From: Thermodesulfobacteriota bacterium
GTDB lineage: Bacteria; Desulfobacterota_D; UBA1144; Nemesobacterales; UBA2774
DNA length: 64,000 bases
Reading direction: 5' to 3'
Assembly: GCA_040754335.1 (NCBI GenBank)
Contig: JBFMCV010000008.1
Span: forward strand, 62,001-126,000
In this document: positions 43,203 through 50,973 of the stretch, one piece after another
Layout of the letters: every line of letters begins with the position of its first letter
Numbering within the stretch: the first letter of the stretch is position 1
Notes under the pieces: generated by a model
Told to the model about the DNA's origin: nothing
Seen by the model: only the letters and a program-made list of their open reading frames with translations
The model's database searches: none
Program-made: the position numbers and the translations under genes

Positions 43203-43929
43203 TTGATGGTCGTCTGAGTTCGCGCCGGCGCGCTCCCGGTTTGCCGGGCTTCGCCTGGCCGGGGTACATATTCGCAAGTATCGAGCCGTTTCTAAAATAA
43301 GTCAATAATTTTTGAACGAGGAGTATCGTAAGATTCTTGTATGAACTCAGGGCGCGCATCCGGCTCAGGATGAACAGGTTTATCACCGCCATCCTAACTA
43401 TGGTATTTCCCCCTTAGAAAAAGAGCCTGTCCTGAGCTTAGCCTGTCCTGAGCTCGTCGAAGGGTCGAAGGAGGGATTCAGGGGGATTTAGATTTTGATA
43501 ATAAATGTAAAGAGCTAACGGAAAAGGATTAACAGAAAATCCTCCCTGATTTGGATTTACTATCCACGTTACTCCGATTAAGACATTTCTTTGCCATTTA
43601 TCAGCGCCGACAAATTCTTTTTGTTTCCTGAAGTTGCTGAGTGAATCATTTGCATTGTTGCATTCTTCCAAGGGCGTCCGAATTCTCTTATTCATCGAAT
43701 TCGTTGCTTGCTCGAAATTGTCCTCCTTTCGTAAAGGAGGGTAAGGGTGGATTTTAATTTTTTCCGCAATCGATGCTGGATCGATCCACGCATGGAAGAA
43801 CTTATTCCTGATGAGTATCGATGAAATAATATAGTTGAATTAACGGATACGCCCGGACAAGAAGAAAAAGAATTTCATCAATGCGGCATGCGCATCCAGC
43901 GGTGCGTATTGCGTCCGGGTCCCGCCCGT
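43203..43929. repeat. Repeat-rich intergenic region with triple nesting
   Basis: No gene. Minus-strand reading: the CCTCCTTTC/GAAAGGAGG repeat (43720-43745) and its far half GGGAGGATTTTC (43541-43552) enclose an element with arms CAATTTC/GAATTTG. That element encloses a third one with arms GAATTC (43690-43695 and 43671-43676), followed by GGACGCCC. A CTGTCCTGAGC...GTCGAAGGGTCGAAGG motif lies at 43426-43470. Confidence 0.65.
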
Positions 43930-44418
43930 TCAGCCGAGCTCTTTGGTTACGCTTACGACGTCCGTGAGCTCTTTCTGGATATTCTTCCAGCGCTCGCTTC
44001 CGAGCCCGCCGACGAGGCGTCCCTGAGCCATTTTCCAAAGCGGGAACGACTTCACGATCTTCTGCTCGCCCTTCTTCGTAAGGGTTATGAGCTTTTCCCT
44101 CCGGTTCTTTCCGGTCCTTACGCTTACGAGCTTCTGATTCTCGACAGTGGTGAGGTTCCGCGCGAGGGTGCTCTGGTCGATCCCTACGAACTCCGCCAGA
44201 GTCTTGAAATTGGGCGATTTGAGATACGCCACGGCCACCAGTATTATGAACTGGTTGCTCTTGAGGTCCGCGTCCCTGAGCGCCGTGTCATAATAGTTTA
44301 TGACGAAGCGCGCTGTCTTCCTGAATTCATAGCATACGCAGTCGAGGCATTCGGCGAGCTTGAGGTTCTCGAACTTCGCGTGTCCGTTCCCGTTCCTAGG
44401 TTCGGTCCTTTTCTTCAT
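43930..44418 (-). CDS. MarR-family regulator
   Basis: 162 aa. The winged-helix core is complete: FIILVAVAYLKSPNFKTLAEFVGIDQSTLARNLTTVENQKLVSVRTGKNRREKLITLTKKGEQKI, with the recognition helix at DQSTLARNLTTVE and the wing at RTGKNRREKLI. The N-terminal helix holds a CLDCVCYEF cysteine cluster, which could sense oxidants or thiol-reactive compounds (inference). No ribosome-binding site is seen. A TACATC/GATGTA inverted repeat lies just upstream and may be its own operator. The neighbours (MscS genes) are on the same strand but separate. Confidence 0.9.
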   Translation of the reverse strand: MKKRTEPRNGNGHAKFENLKLAECLDCVCYEFRKTARFVINYYDTALRDADLKSNQFIILVAVAYLKSPNFKTLAEFVGIDQSTLARNLTTVENQKLVSVRTGKNRREKLITLTKKGEQKIVKSFPLWKMAQGRLVGGLGSERWKNIQKELTDVVSVTKELG

Positions 44419-44432
44419 TGCGAATAATATAC

Positions 44433-44451
44433 TACATCCTGTATAGATGTA
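44433..44451. promoter_or_regulatory. Inverted repeat upstream of the MarR gene
   Basis: TACATC-CTGTATA-GATGTA, 6-bp arms with a 7-bp centre, 15-33 bp before the start codon. Size and place suit a MarR dimer site and suggest self-regulation. Confidence 0.55.
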
Positions 44452-44505
44452 AAACGTCGGGCGTTCTTTATATTTTAGTGTTGATCCGGGCCGCCGAGGG
44501 CCTGT

Positions 44506-45441
44506 TCACGCCCCCGCCGCGGCGTCCCCGCCGCCCCCCTCGATCCTCACTCCGAAGGTCCCGTCCCTCCTTCCCGGGAAGACGCTCACGTTCTGGTACG
44601 GTATCTCTATTCCCCTGTCGATGAGGCCGCTTATTATCCTCTTCCTGAGCTCCCTGCCTGCCCCCCACTGCTTCTGGGGAAGGGTCTTGAGCATGCACCT
44701 TACGACGACCTCCGATGGGCCGAAGCTGTCGACGCCGAGGACGTCCATAGGCTCGAGTATGAGGGATTCGTAATTCTTGTCCCCTGCGAGGCCCTTCCCG
44801 ATCTCTCTCAGTGTCCCGATTACGTAGTCGAGGTTCTCCCCGTATGCGACTCTCACGTCCACAATGTACCTCGACCAGTCCCTGCTCTGGTTGGATAACT
44901 GCGTGATAGAGCCGTTGGGGAATATGTGGAGCGTGCCGTCGAGGTCCCTGATGGCTATGGTCCTGAACTTTATCTCCTCGACCGTTCCCGGCTTCCCGTT
45001 TATCACCGCCGCGTCCCCGACCCTCACCTGGTCCTCGAATATGATGAAGAACCCGCTTATGATGTCCCGCACCAGGTTCTGGGCGCCGAAGCTCACGGCG
45101 AGGCCGAGTATGCCGGCCCCGGCTATAATGGGCGCTATGTCCATGCCGAGCTCCTTGAGCACCATGACGACAGCCACCCCGAGGACGAGCACGAAGACAA
45201 TGCTCCTGAGCAGAGCAGTGAGAGTCCTCACCCGCTTTTCCGTATCGACCGCGCTCGCGTATCCCGCGCGCCTTCCCGAGACGGCCTTCTCGAACCTTCC
45301 GATCGCTCCGTTTACTATCCTCATGAACACGTACGCTCCCGCGGCGATTATCAGTATCCTCGCCCCCGACGTGACGAGCCATCCGAATGCCTTTTCGGCG
45401 AAAGCGGGGTCGTAGAACTTATCGATAATGTTTGAGAACAT
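44506..45441 (-). CDS. MscS-family mechanosensitive channel
   Basis: 311 aa; CCGGAGGTGACCC precedes the ATG. Membrane helices lie near 20-45, 70-95 and 100-130. The pore-lining helix and beta domain carry the family signature IIAGAGILGLAVSFGAQNLVRDIISGFFIIFEDQVRVGD, with the Gly/Ala packing face, then GTVEEIKFRTIAIRDLDGTLHIFPNGSITQLSN. The C-terminal cytoplasmic vestibule domain follows, and the protein ends in GGGGDAAAGA. It would open under membrane tension to release solutes in hypo-osmotic shock. Paralogue of 45783-46721. Confidence 0.92.
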   Translation of the reverse strand: MFSNIIDKFYDPAFAEKAFGWLVTSGARILIIAAGAYVFMRIVNGAIGRFEKAVSGRRAGYASAVDTEKRVRTLTALLRSIVFVLVLGVAVVMVLKELGMDIAPIIAGAGILGLAVSFGAQNLVRDIISGFFIIFEDQVRVGDAAVINGKPGTVEEIKFRTIAIRDLDGTLHIFPNGSITQLSNQSRDWSRYIVDVRVAYGENLDYVIGTLREIGKGLAGDKNYESLILEPMDVLGVDSFGPSEVVVRCMLKTLPQKQWGAGRELRKRIISGLIDRGIEIPYQNVSVFPGRRDGTFGVRIEGGGGDAAAGA

Positions 45442-45782
45442 GGGTCACCTCCGGAAATAATTTTTTGATCGACGGCGCCGCCCGCGCTTCCTGTCGCATG
45501 GACGGCATGAATAGTTATAAAAGAAATTTAACGGAACTACTATATCACAAGGGGTGAATGGGACTGTACGACCTCGCATCCCTTCCTGTGATTGTGAACT
45601 GTAGTAATTCCCTCCCCCTCAGAAGGAGGGGGGAGGGCATGTCCCCCGAAGCCTCGGCGAAGGGGGATAGGGTGGGGGCGTACCTTACATCTTTCATCAC
45701 AATCCAGCCGCATCCGACGGATCAGACAGATGCGTGGAACACATTCCTCCGCGGAAGTGTCGGATGCCGAAGGACGCCCGAA
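45442..45782. repeat. Intergenic repeats between the two MscS genes
   Basis: CCCTCCCCCTCAGAAGGAGGGGGGAGGGC (45608-45636) resumes at AGGGTGGGGGCGTACC with a GCCTCGGCGAAGG insert. A diverged CATCCGACGGATC...GTGTCGGATG inverted repeat lies at 45712-45768. No gene. Confidence 0.6.
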
Positions 45783-46721
45783 TCAGTGCCCTTCCTCCTC
45801 ACCACGCCGGGACCGCGCTTTCTTCCCCCCGTCGGCATCCGGAGGGGCATCCCCTGCATATCCGACTGCGGTAAGGGGCGTAGGCATCCTTATGCCCGCC
45901 TCTTCGAATTTATTTTTGATCCTTTTCCTGAGCTCCCTTCCCACCTCCCACTGCTTGAGCGGGTGTGTCTTTACCATGCACTTGATTATAACCTCCATCG
46001 GCCCGAAGTTGTCCACGCCGAGCACCTCGAGCGGCTCGAGTATGTAAGTGCCGTAGTACTCGTCTTTGGACAGGTCCTGGCCTATCTTCTCGAGAACGTC
46101 GATAACGCGGTCTATGTTTTCCCTGTACGACACCCCGACGTCCACGACGTACCGGGACCAGCCCTTGCTCATGTTTGACATCTGCGTGATCGTCCCGTTG
46201 GGGAATATGTGGACCGTTCCCTCGATGTCCCTTATGACTATTGTCCTGAGATTGATCTCCTCGACGGCGCCGCCTTTGCCGTTGATCACCGCCACGTCTC
46301 CTACGCGTATCTGGTCCTCGACGATGATGAAGAACCCGCTTATGATGTCGCGCACCAGGTTCTGCGCGCCGAAGCTCACGGCGAGGCCGAGTATACCGGC
46401 ACCCGCGATGATCGGCGCTATGTCCATGCCGAGCTCTTTCAGCACCATCATCAGCGCGACCCCGAAGAGCGTGATGAATATCACGTGCCTGAGGAGGCCG
46501 GTCAGCGTCTTCATCCGCCTCTCCCTCTCGAGCGCGCTCATGTACGCGCCCCGGCGCTTCGAGAACGCGGTCTCGATCCTGCTTATGACGCTGTTCAGTA
46601 CCTTGAGCAGAACATATGCGCCTATCAGTATCAGGAGAATGCGGAGTCCCGACGTTATGAACCACTCGAAGAGCTTTTCCGCATAAGCCGGGTCGAAGAT
46701 TTGAGACAAGAATTCTCTCAT
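45783..46721 (-). CDS. MscS-family mechanosensitive channel, paralogue
   Basis: 312 aa; CCGGAGGAAAGCGCG precedes the ATG. It has the same architecture as 44506-45441 and near-identical core residues (IIAGAGILGLAVSFGAQNLVRDIISGFFIIVEDQIRVGDVAVINGKGGAVEEINLRTIVIRDIEGTVHIFPNGTITQMSN). It differs in the N-terminal helices and in an acidic/basic C-terminal tail (DGGKKARSRRGEEEGH). Tandem copies may form channels with different tension thresholds or mixed heptamers (inference). Confidence 0.92.
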   Translation of the reverse strand: MREFLSQIFDPAYAEKLFEWFITSGLRILLILIGAYVLLKVLNSVISRIETAFSKRRGAYMSALERERRMKTLTGLLRHVIFITLFGVALMMVLKELGMDIAPIIAGAGILGLAVSFGAQNLVRDIISGFFIIVEDQIRVGDVAVINGKGGAVEEINLRTIVIRDIEGTVHIFPNGTITQMSNMSKGWSRYVVDVGVSYRENIDRVIDVLEKIGQDLSKDEYYGTYILEPLEVLGVDNFGPMEVIIKCMVKTHPLKQWEVGRELRKRIKNKFEEAGIRMPTPLTAVGYAGDAPPDADGGKKARSRRGEEEGH

Positions 46722-47128
46722 CGCGCTTTCCTCCGGTTGTATTCGAATATCCCCTGACTCGGAGTCGCCGCGCTATGGACTGTCCTCCGTGACGGTCCCG
46801 TGCGCGCAGTCGTGGAATGAGCGGGTCCCTCGAATTACGAGTATGAACGAATCAGTCTTGATTCGGGCATTTTACGGAGAAGCGTGCGTCTAACCGTCCG
46901 CTCACCCCGATGGCGAATGTGAATTCCCGCCGATTTAAGGAATGGGAGAGAAACACATCCGATTTCAGTTTTTAAACTAAACTCCTACGTAAAACTATAA
47001 CATACGAGGGCACGCATTTCCTTATTTTTTTGCGGGATTTGACCGGCGGCGAAATTTATTAAAGAATCTATTGCAGTTGAATACAACTGCGGGAATCATT
47101 GGGGAATCAAAGGAGGTAAGGAGACAAT
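46722..47128. other. Intergenic region without dispersed repeats
   Basis: About 400 bp between a minus-strand and a plus-strand gene, so it holds both promoters. No gene and none of the dispersed repeat families are seen. The only marked structure is the palindrome at 47073-47090. Confidence 0.5.
47073..47090. promoter_or_regulatory. Perfect palindrome upstream of an exported-protein gene
   Basis: GCAGTTG-AATA-CAACTGC, 7-bp arms, 39 bp before the start codon of the 47129 gene. Possible operator; no regulator is assigned. Confidence 0.5.
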
Positions 47129-47665
47129 ATGAGAATGATGATCTTATGCGCGGCGCTTGTTTTTGGTTTATCGGCTCTTTCCTATGCCGGAGACACTCCG
47201 CAGAGCACCGTGACCGGACTCTACGACACGTACATAAAGCTCAAGACTAGGGGCATCCCCACGGCAAAGGATCTCGCCGAGTATAAGCCATACATTACGC
47301 CCGAGCTCGCCGCTCTCCTCAAATCAGCCGACGACGCGGAGATAAAGTACAAGGCCGCGACGAAAGGGGAGGTGCCGCCGCTGGTCGAAGGGGACATATT
47401 CACGTCCCTCTTCGAGGGCGCGGATTCTTTCAAGGTGATTTCATGCGACGAGAAGGGAGAGAAGGCCTCCTGCGCTCTCGAGTTCAAAAACACGAACCCC
47501 GGGGACGGGAAGACCTTCACGTGGAAGGACGGTGTTACGCTCGTAAAGGACAAATCCGGCTGGCTCGTGAGCGACATCGAATACAAGGGAGAATGGGACT
47601 TCGCCGTCAAGGGCAGCCTCACGGGCCTCCTCAATAGCGTGATCAAGGAAGGCTCCGGCGGGTGA
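47129..47665 (+). CDS. Exported DUF3828-like protein
   Basis: 178 aa; AAAGGAGGTAAGGAGACAAT precedes the ATG. Signal peptide 1-20 (MRMMILCAALVFGLSALSYA). The mature sequence (TVTGLYDTYIKLKTRGIPTAKDLAEYKPYITPELAALLKSADDAEIKYKA, then FEGADSFKVISCDEKGEKASCALEFKN, then GVTLVKDKSGWLVSDIEY) follows the NTF2-like pattern of DUF3828 periplasmic proteins. The two cysteines may form a disulfide. No catalytic residues can be assigned. Likely periplasmic, function unknown. Confidence 0.82.
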   Translation: MRMMILCAALVFGLSALSYAGDTPQSTVTGLYDTYIKLKTRGIPTAKDLAEYKPYITPELAALLKSADDAEIKYKAATKGEVPPLVEGDIFTSLFEGADSFKVISCDEKGEKASCALEFKNTNPGDGKTFTWKDGVTLVKDKSGWLVSDIEYKGEWDFAVKGSLTGLLNSVIKEGSGG

Positions 47666-47667
47666 GC

Positions 47668-47690
47668 GGCACACATAGTGTGTTTTTATG
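47668..47690 (+). terminator. Palindromic repeat acting as probable terminator
   Basis: GCACACATAGTGTG followed by TTTTTATG, starting 3 nt after the stop of the 47129 gene. It belongs to the GGCACACA repeat family. The stem is short, so strength is uncertain. Confidence 0.5.
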
Positions 47691-48020
47691 ATTGCTTCCA
47701 ACTCCTCCGCTCGATACGGCAACTCGCCAATATTCCTGTCATTGCGAGGAGCGTAGCGACGCGGCAATCTCATCTTTTTCTTCTTCCCGACATTACAGAA
47801 TTGGCGGCACACAATGTGTGCTCATATATGATTCTTCCAAGGCTCAAATGCCTTGCCAACATAGCACTCCACCCGTTCGCCCTGAGGCGCAGAACCTGCG
47901 CTGGTAAATGATCTTTATGTCGCATTTCAGCTCCGGCCAAATAATTGTGCCAGCCCTGAACTGCGAGCCTGACCTGAGCGAAGTCGAAGGATCGAAGGGT
48001 TGAACGGGTATCATTAGTAA
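47691..48020. repeat. Intergenic repeats
   Basis: TCATTGCGAGGAGCGTAGCGACGCGGCAATCTC (47739-47771), GGCACACAATGTGTGCTCATATATGATT (47805-47832), GAGGCGCAGAACCTGCGCTGGTAAATGAT (47883-47911) and GCCTGACCTGAGCGAAGTCGAAGG (47967-47990). No gene. Confidence 0.65.
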
Positions 48021-48032
48021 AGGGGGCTAACG

Positions 48033-48647
48033 ATGAAAGAGATCCTTCCCGGCGTATTCCACTGGACAACCTTCCACGAAGGCATAGGGCAGGACGTGCA
48101 TTCATATTACGTCTCCGCGGCGGACCCCGCATATCTCATCGATCCGAGAATTCCGAGAGACGGGATAGGCTGGTTTAAAAAGTATAATCCCCCTGAAAAC
48201 ATATACCTCACGAACCGCCTCCACTACCGCCACAGCAGTCGTTTCGCAAGATACTACGGTGCAAGAGTCTGGTGTCACAAGGCGGGCCTCCATGCTTTCA
48301 GGAGGGGGAAGAAGGTGAGCGGGTTCGATCACGGTGACGAGCTTCCGGGAGGAGTGCTCGCATTGGAGGTAGGAGTGCTCTGCCCCGAGGAGACGGCTCT
48401 ATACGTCCCGCTCGGGAAGGGGATACTCTCGATCGGCGACGCCATAATAAGGGAAGACGGTGAGCTGTGCTTCGTCCCCGATTACCTCATGGGAGACGAC
48501 CCGGAAGGGGTGAAGAGGGGATTGAAAAAGGTCTTCGCGGCTCATCTCAAAAGAAAATTCGACTCCGTCCTCTTCGCCCACGGCGAGCCGATAGTCAAGG
48601 GCGCCAGGAAAGAGCTGCGCAGGTTTTTGAAGGGGCTTCAGGTTTGA
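48033..48647 (+). CDS. Degenerate metallo-beta-lactamase-fold protein
   Basis: 204 aa; AAAGGGGGCTAACG precedes the ATG. The opening EILPGVFHWTTFHEGIGQDVHSYYV and YLIDPRIP, the central NIYLTNRLHYRHSSRFARYYGARVWCHKAGL, and the late GKGILSIGDAIIRED plus SVLFAHGEPIVKGARKEL follow the MBL fold. The metal motif HxHxDH is replaced by NRLHYRHS, so two of its usual ligands are missing, though GD and AHG are kept. It may be catalytically altered or non-hydrolytic. The next gene is a ferredoxin; no tight operon link. Confidence 0.8.
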   Translation: MKEILPGVFHWTTFHEGIGQDVHSYYVSAADPAYLIDPRIPRDGIGWFKKYNPPENIYLTNRLHYRHSSRFARYYGARVWCHKAGLHAFRRGKKVSGFDHGDELPGGVLALEVGVLCPEETALYVPLGKGILSIGDAIIREDGELCFVPDYLMGDDPEGVKRGLKKVFAAHLKRKFDSVLFAHGEPIVKGARKELRRFLKGLQV

Positions 48648-48784
48648 TTCGCAGATGAAAATAGTCACGTATTTATGAGAGGCCGGGGATAATCAGTGCC
48701 GGATATTTTATTCCGTATAGACTTCCACATTCAAATATTCCATAATAATATCAAGAGTAGAGATCGAGCAAAAAGGAGGGCAGC

Positions 48785-48988
48785 ATGAGTTACTTCATCG
48801 TTCCCGAGAAATGCATAATGTGCGATGCGTGTCGTCCGGTTTGTCCCCGTAATGCCATAAGCGCAGCCGAGGTGGAGAAGACCTATATTATCGACTCCGG
48901 CCTCTGCAACGATTGTCAGAACGTTTCTCACGTCCGCTGTGTTCCGCAATGCCCCGTGGATGCGATTGTGGGGCCGCGAGCATCCTGA
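48785..48988 (+). CDS. 2[4Fe-4S] ferredoxin
   Basis: 67 aa; AAAAGGAGGGCAGC precedes the ATG. Two cluster motifs: [12 protein letters not shown] (CxxCxxCxxxCP) and a second with [17 protein letters not shown], which has an insertion between its second and third cysteines as in Alvin-type ferredoxins. Small soluble electron carrier. The nearest partner candidates (MBL-like protein, DUF3793) do not reveal its redox pathway. Confidence 0.92.
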   Translation: MSYFIVPEKCIMCDACRPVCPRNAISAAEVEKTYIIDSGLCNDCQNVSHVRCVPQCPVDAIVGPRAS

Positions 48989-49033
48989 CTTGACCGGTAC
49001 GGTACTGGGAATAGTTGGGGTTGGGTAACAGTA

Positions 49034-49639
49034 TCACGCCGCCAGGAAAGCCATAGCGCCCTGTTTGGCGCGGGTATACATCCTGCATTTATGGAGAGAC
49101 GAAGCAGGGTCTCCGTAGATGCGCCAGCCGCATATGCCGTTGCATTCGAGCGGCAGGAGACCCATATAACCGAGCACGTCCTTGACCGGGTAGCCTAGCG
49201 CGACGCCTATCTCGTGCGGTATCCCGCCCGTCGTCTTCCAGCGGAGGCTGATCTCCCTGAGGAACTCTTCAGGCTCTATGCCTGCCATGTAATTCAAGTC
49301 CCCTTCGAGTATGCAGGGCGGAATTTCGGACAAAGCCTTCCTTACTCCGCTCTCTTTATAGAAGATCACCTTCGCTGAGTCCGAATTTTTATAGAGGAGC
49401 AGATAGGAGTATGCCCATTTGCCCGAAAGCGTGTCGATAACTTCGAGCTGCCGGTCAAAAGGGAGCCCGCACTGGACGGAGGAGAGGGTCAGGAGCTCGC
49501 CCGCCTTTCCGCCGAAGAGGACGCCAGCAATATGAATGAAGAGCCATTTCTGGAATTCCGGTTCCGAGCCGGGAAGCTCATTGACCTCATTTTTCCAGTT
49601 ATGGAACTTTCGGGAAATCCTGTTTACTAACTCAAGCAT
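49034..49639 (-). CDS. DUF3793 family protein
   Basis: 201 aa. It contains the family features: FIHIAGVLFGGKAGELLTLSS, SYLLLYKNSDSAKVIFYKESGVRKAL, FLREISLRWKTTGGIPHEIGVALGYPVKDVLGYMGLLPLECNGICGWRIYGDP, and a C-terminal CRMYTRAK. The GYPVKDVxGYMG and GWRxYG segments are the best-known parts. DUF3793 proteins often occur in anaerobes with iron/heme-related genes, but their role is not established to me. It converges on the ferredoxin gene. Confidence 0.85.
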   Translation of the reverse strand: MLELVNRISRKFHNWKNEVNELPGSEPEFQKWLFIHIAGVLFGGKAGELLTLSSVQCGLPFDRQLEVIDTLSGKWAYSYLLLYKNSDSAKVIFYKESGVRKALSEIPPCILEGDLNYMAGIEPEEFLREISLRWKTTGGIPHEIGVALGYPVKDVLGYMGLLPLECNGICGWRIYGDPASSLHKCRMYTRAKQGAMAFLAA

Positions 49640-50057
49640 TTCGATTCTATGCTATAGAGTCAAATCCGGCAGCAAGGCTGCAAGAAATTGACATTCATTA
49701 TCAATAATTAATACCTTTTGATATTGCAGGTGTCAAGTACGACTATAATAGCTGATAATAGAACCCGTTCGCCCTGCCCGCGGCACGTCGCCTGTAGGCT
49801 ATGAGCCGCAGGGGGATCGAAGGGTTGAACGGGTGTAACGTGTCTGCGGCAACCCGTCGTCCTCTACATTCTTTCATTCAATTCCCTCCCCCTTTAAAAA
49901 AGGGGGAGGGCGTGGGTGGGGGTTTACCTTACACAAGTCTTGTCATTCCCGAAAGTCTTTATCGGGAATCCAGTCTTTCTATCCAAATCAATCGCGTTTT
50001 TATTATATCGCTCACAACATCTGTCCCCGGCACCATACTTCATGTTATGATGTCCCT
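49640..50057. repeat. Intergenic repeats
   Basis: CCCGTTCGCCCTGCCCGCGGCACGTCGCC...GATCGAAGGGTTGAACGGG forms a long inverted pair at 49763-49830. CCCTCCCCCTTTAAAAAAGGGGGAGGGC lies at 49883-49910, and its GTGGGTGGGGGTTTACC tail follows. The first 100 bp are AT-rich upstream sequence of the DUF3793 gene. Confidence 0.6.
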
Positions 50058-50519
50058 ATGGCAAAGAATATTTCACGGACCGGAACCCGTTATCGGTACT
50101 CGGCTTTTATATTGACAGCGCTCTTAACAGTCTCGGTCCTCTCATGCACTGACTCTGCAGGGAACCTGAGGGGGACAGTCCAGCCCTTCTACGGCCAGCC
50201 CTACGTGCAGACTATCCTGGTGTTCGGGCTGTCCAGGCCCGGCGGAACGATATCCGAAGAAGAGTGGATAAACTTCGTCGACACCTACGTTACGCCGGAA
50301 TTCAAGGAAGGGCTTACGATCATCGATTCCGACGGCCAGTGGATGATGGAGTCGGGAGAGGTGATAAAGGAGGATTCTAAGATATTGATCCTGCTTTACG
50401 AAAACGAATCGAGCGCCGGGGTCGACGACGCCATAGAGGAGATAAAGGAGACGTACAAAAAGCTTTTCAATCAGGAAGCCGTGCTCCGCATAACGTCCGC
50501 CGCGGGGGTGTCGTTCTAG
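50058..50519 (+). CDS. DUF3574 lipoprotein
   Basis: 153 aa. Signal with lipobox-like LTVSVLSC (Cys at about residue 30). The mature part matches DUF3574: TILVFGLSRPGGTISEEEWINFVDTYVTPEFKEGLTIIDSDGQWMMESGEVIKEDSKILILLYEN, ending with a helix DAIEEIKETYKKLFNQEAVLRI. No ribosome-binding site is obvious. Location: membrane-anchored on the periplasmic side. Function unknown. Confidence 0.87.
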   Translation: MAKNISRTGTRYRYSAFILTALLTVSVLSCTDSAGNLRGTVQPFYGQPYVQTILVFGLSRPGGTISEEEWINFVDTYVTPEFKEGLTIIDSDGQWMMESGEVIKEDSKILILLYENESSAGVDDAIEEIKETYKKLFNQEAVLRITSAAGVSF

Positions 50520-50598
50520 TTCCCGCGCGTGCGGATGAGAAGCGGCGCATGTCATGCCGTGAGGGTCGGACATAAAAATCCAAGGGGAGGGTCACCAA

Positions 50599-50913
50599 AT
50601 GTTCATAGCAAGATGGCAGATCGAAGCCAGGTTCGGCTACAAGCAGGCCGCGCTGGATTCGATGAAGATGTGGCTCGAAGAAGTAGGCTCGAAGATAGGC
50701 TGGAAGCCCGATAAGGTGAGACTCATCACCGGGTCGATCGGCGCAAACGAGTCCACTATCGAGACCGAGATTGTGATAAATGAGCTCCGGGAGCTCGACG
50801 AGGCCTGGGCGAAGCTCGCAAAGCTGAAGACGCACAGGAAGTGGGGGAAGGAGTTCGAGAAGTACATAGTCTCGGGCACCGCCCGGTGGACGATATTCAG
50901 GGTTGTGAGCTAG
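50599..50913 (+). CDS. NIPSNAP/ABM-like small protein
   Basis: 104 aa; GGGGAGGGTCACCAA precedes the ATG. The pattern IARWQIEARFGYKQAALDSMKMWLEEVGSKIGW, RLITGSIGANESTIETEIVINELRELDEAWAKL, HRKWGKEFEKYIVSGTARWTIFRVV fits a dimeric alpha/beta-barrel (ferredoxin-like) fold with its conserved GSIGA turn. Cytoplasmic. It lies between the DUF3574 lipoprotein and the hydrolase on the same strand with short gaps, so all three may be one transcript. Confidence 0.75.
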   Translation: MFIARWQIEARFGYKQAALDSMKMWLEEVGSKIGWKPDKVRLITGSIGANESTIETEIVINELRELDEAWAKLAKLKTHRKWGKEFEKYIVSGTARWTIFRVVS

Positions 50914-50973
50914 CGGGCGCTTACCTTCCTCGATACCCGTAATTCGATATAACCTCGTAACGGAGGGTTATAT

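Noticed and set aside
43438-43695. 85-aa minus-strand frame in the repeat block
   Set aside because: It consists of dispersed repeat sequence, with no ribosome-binding site.
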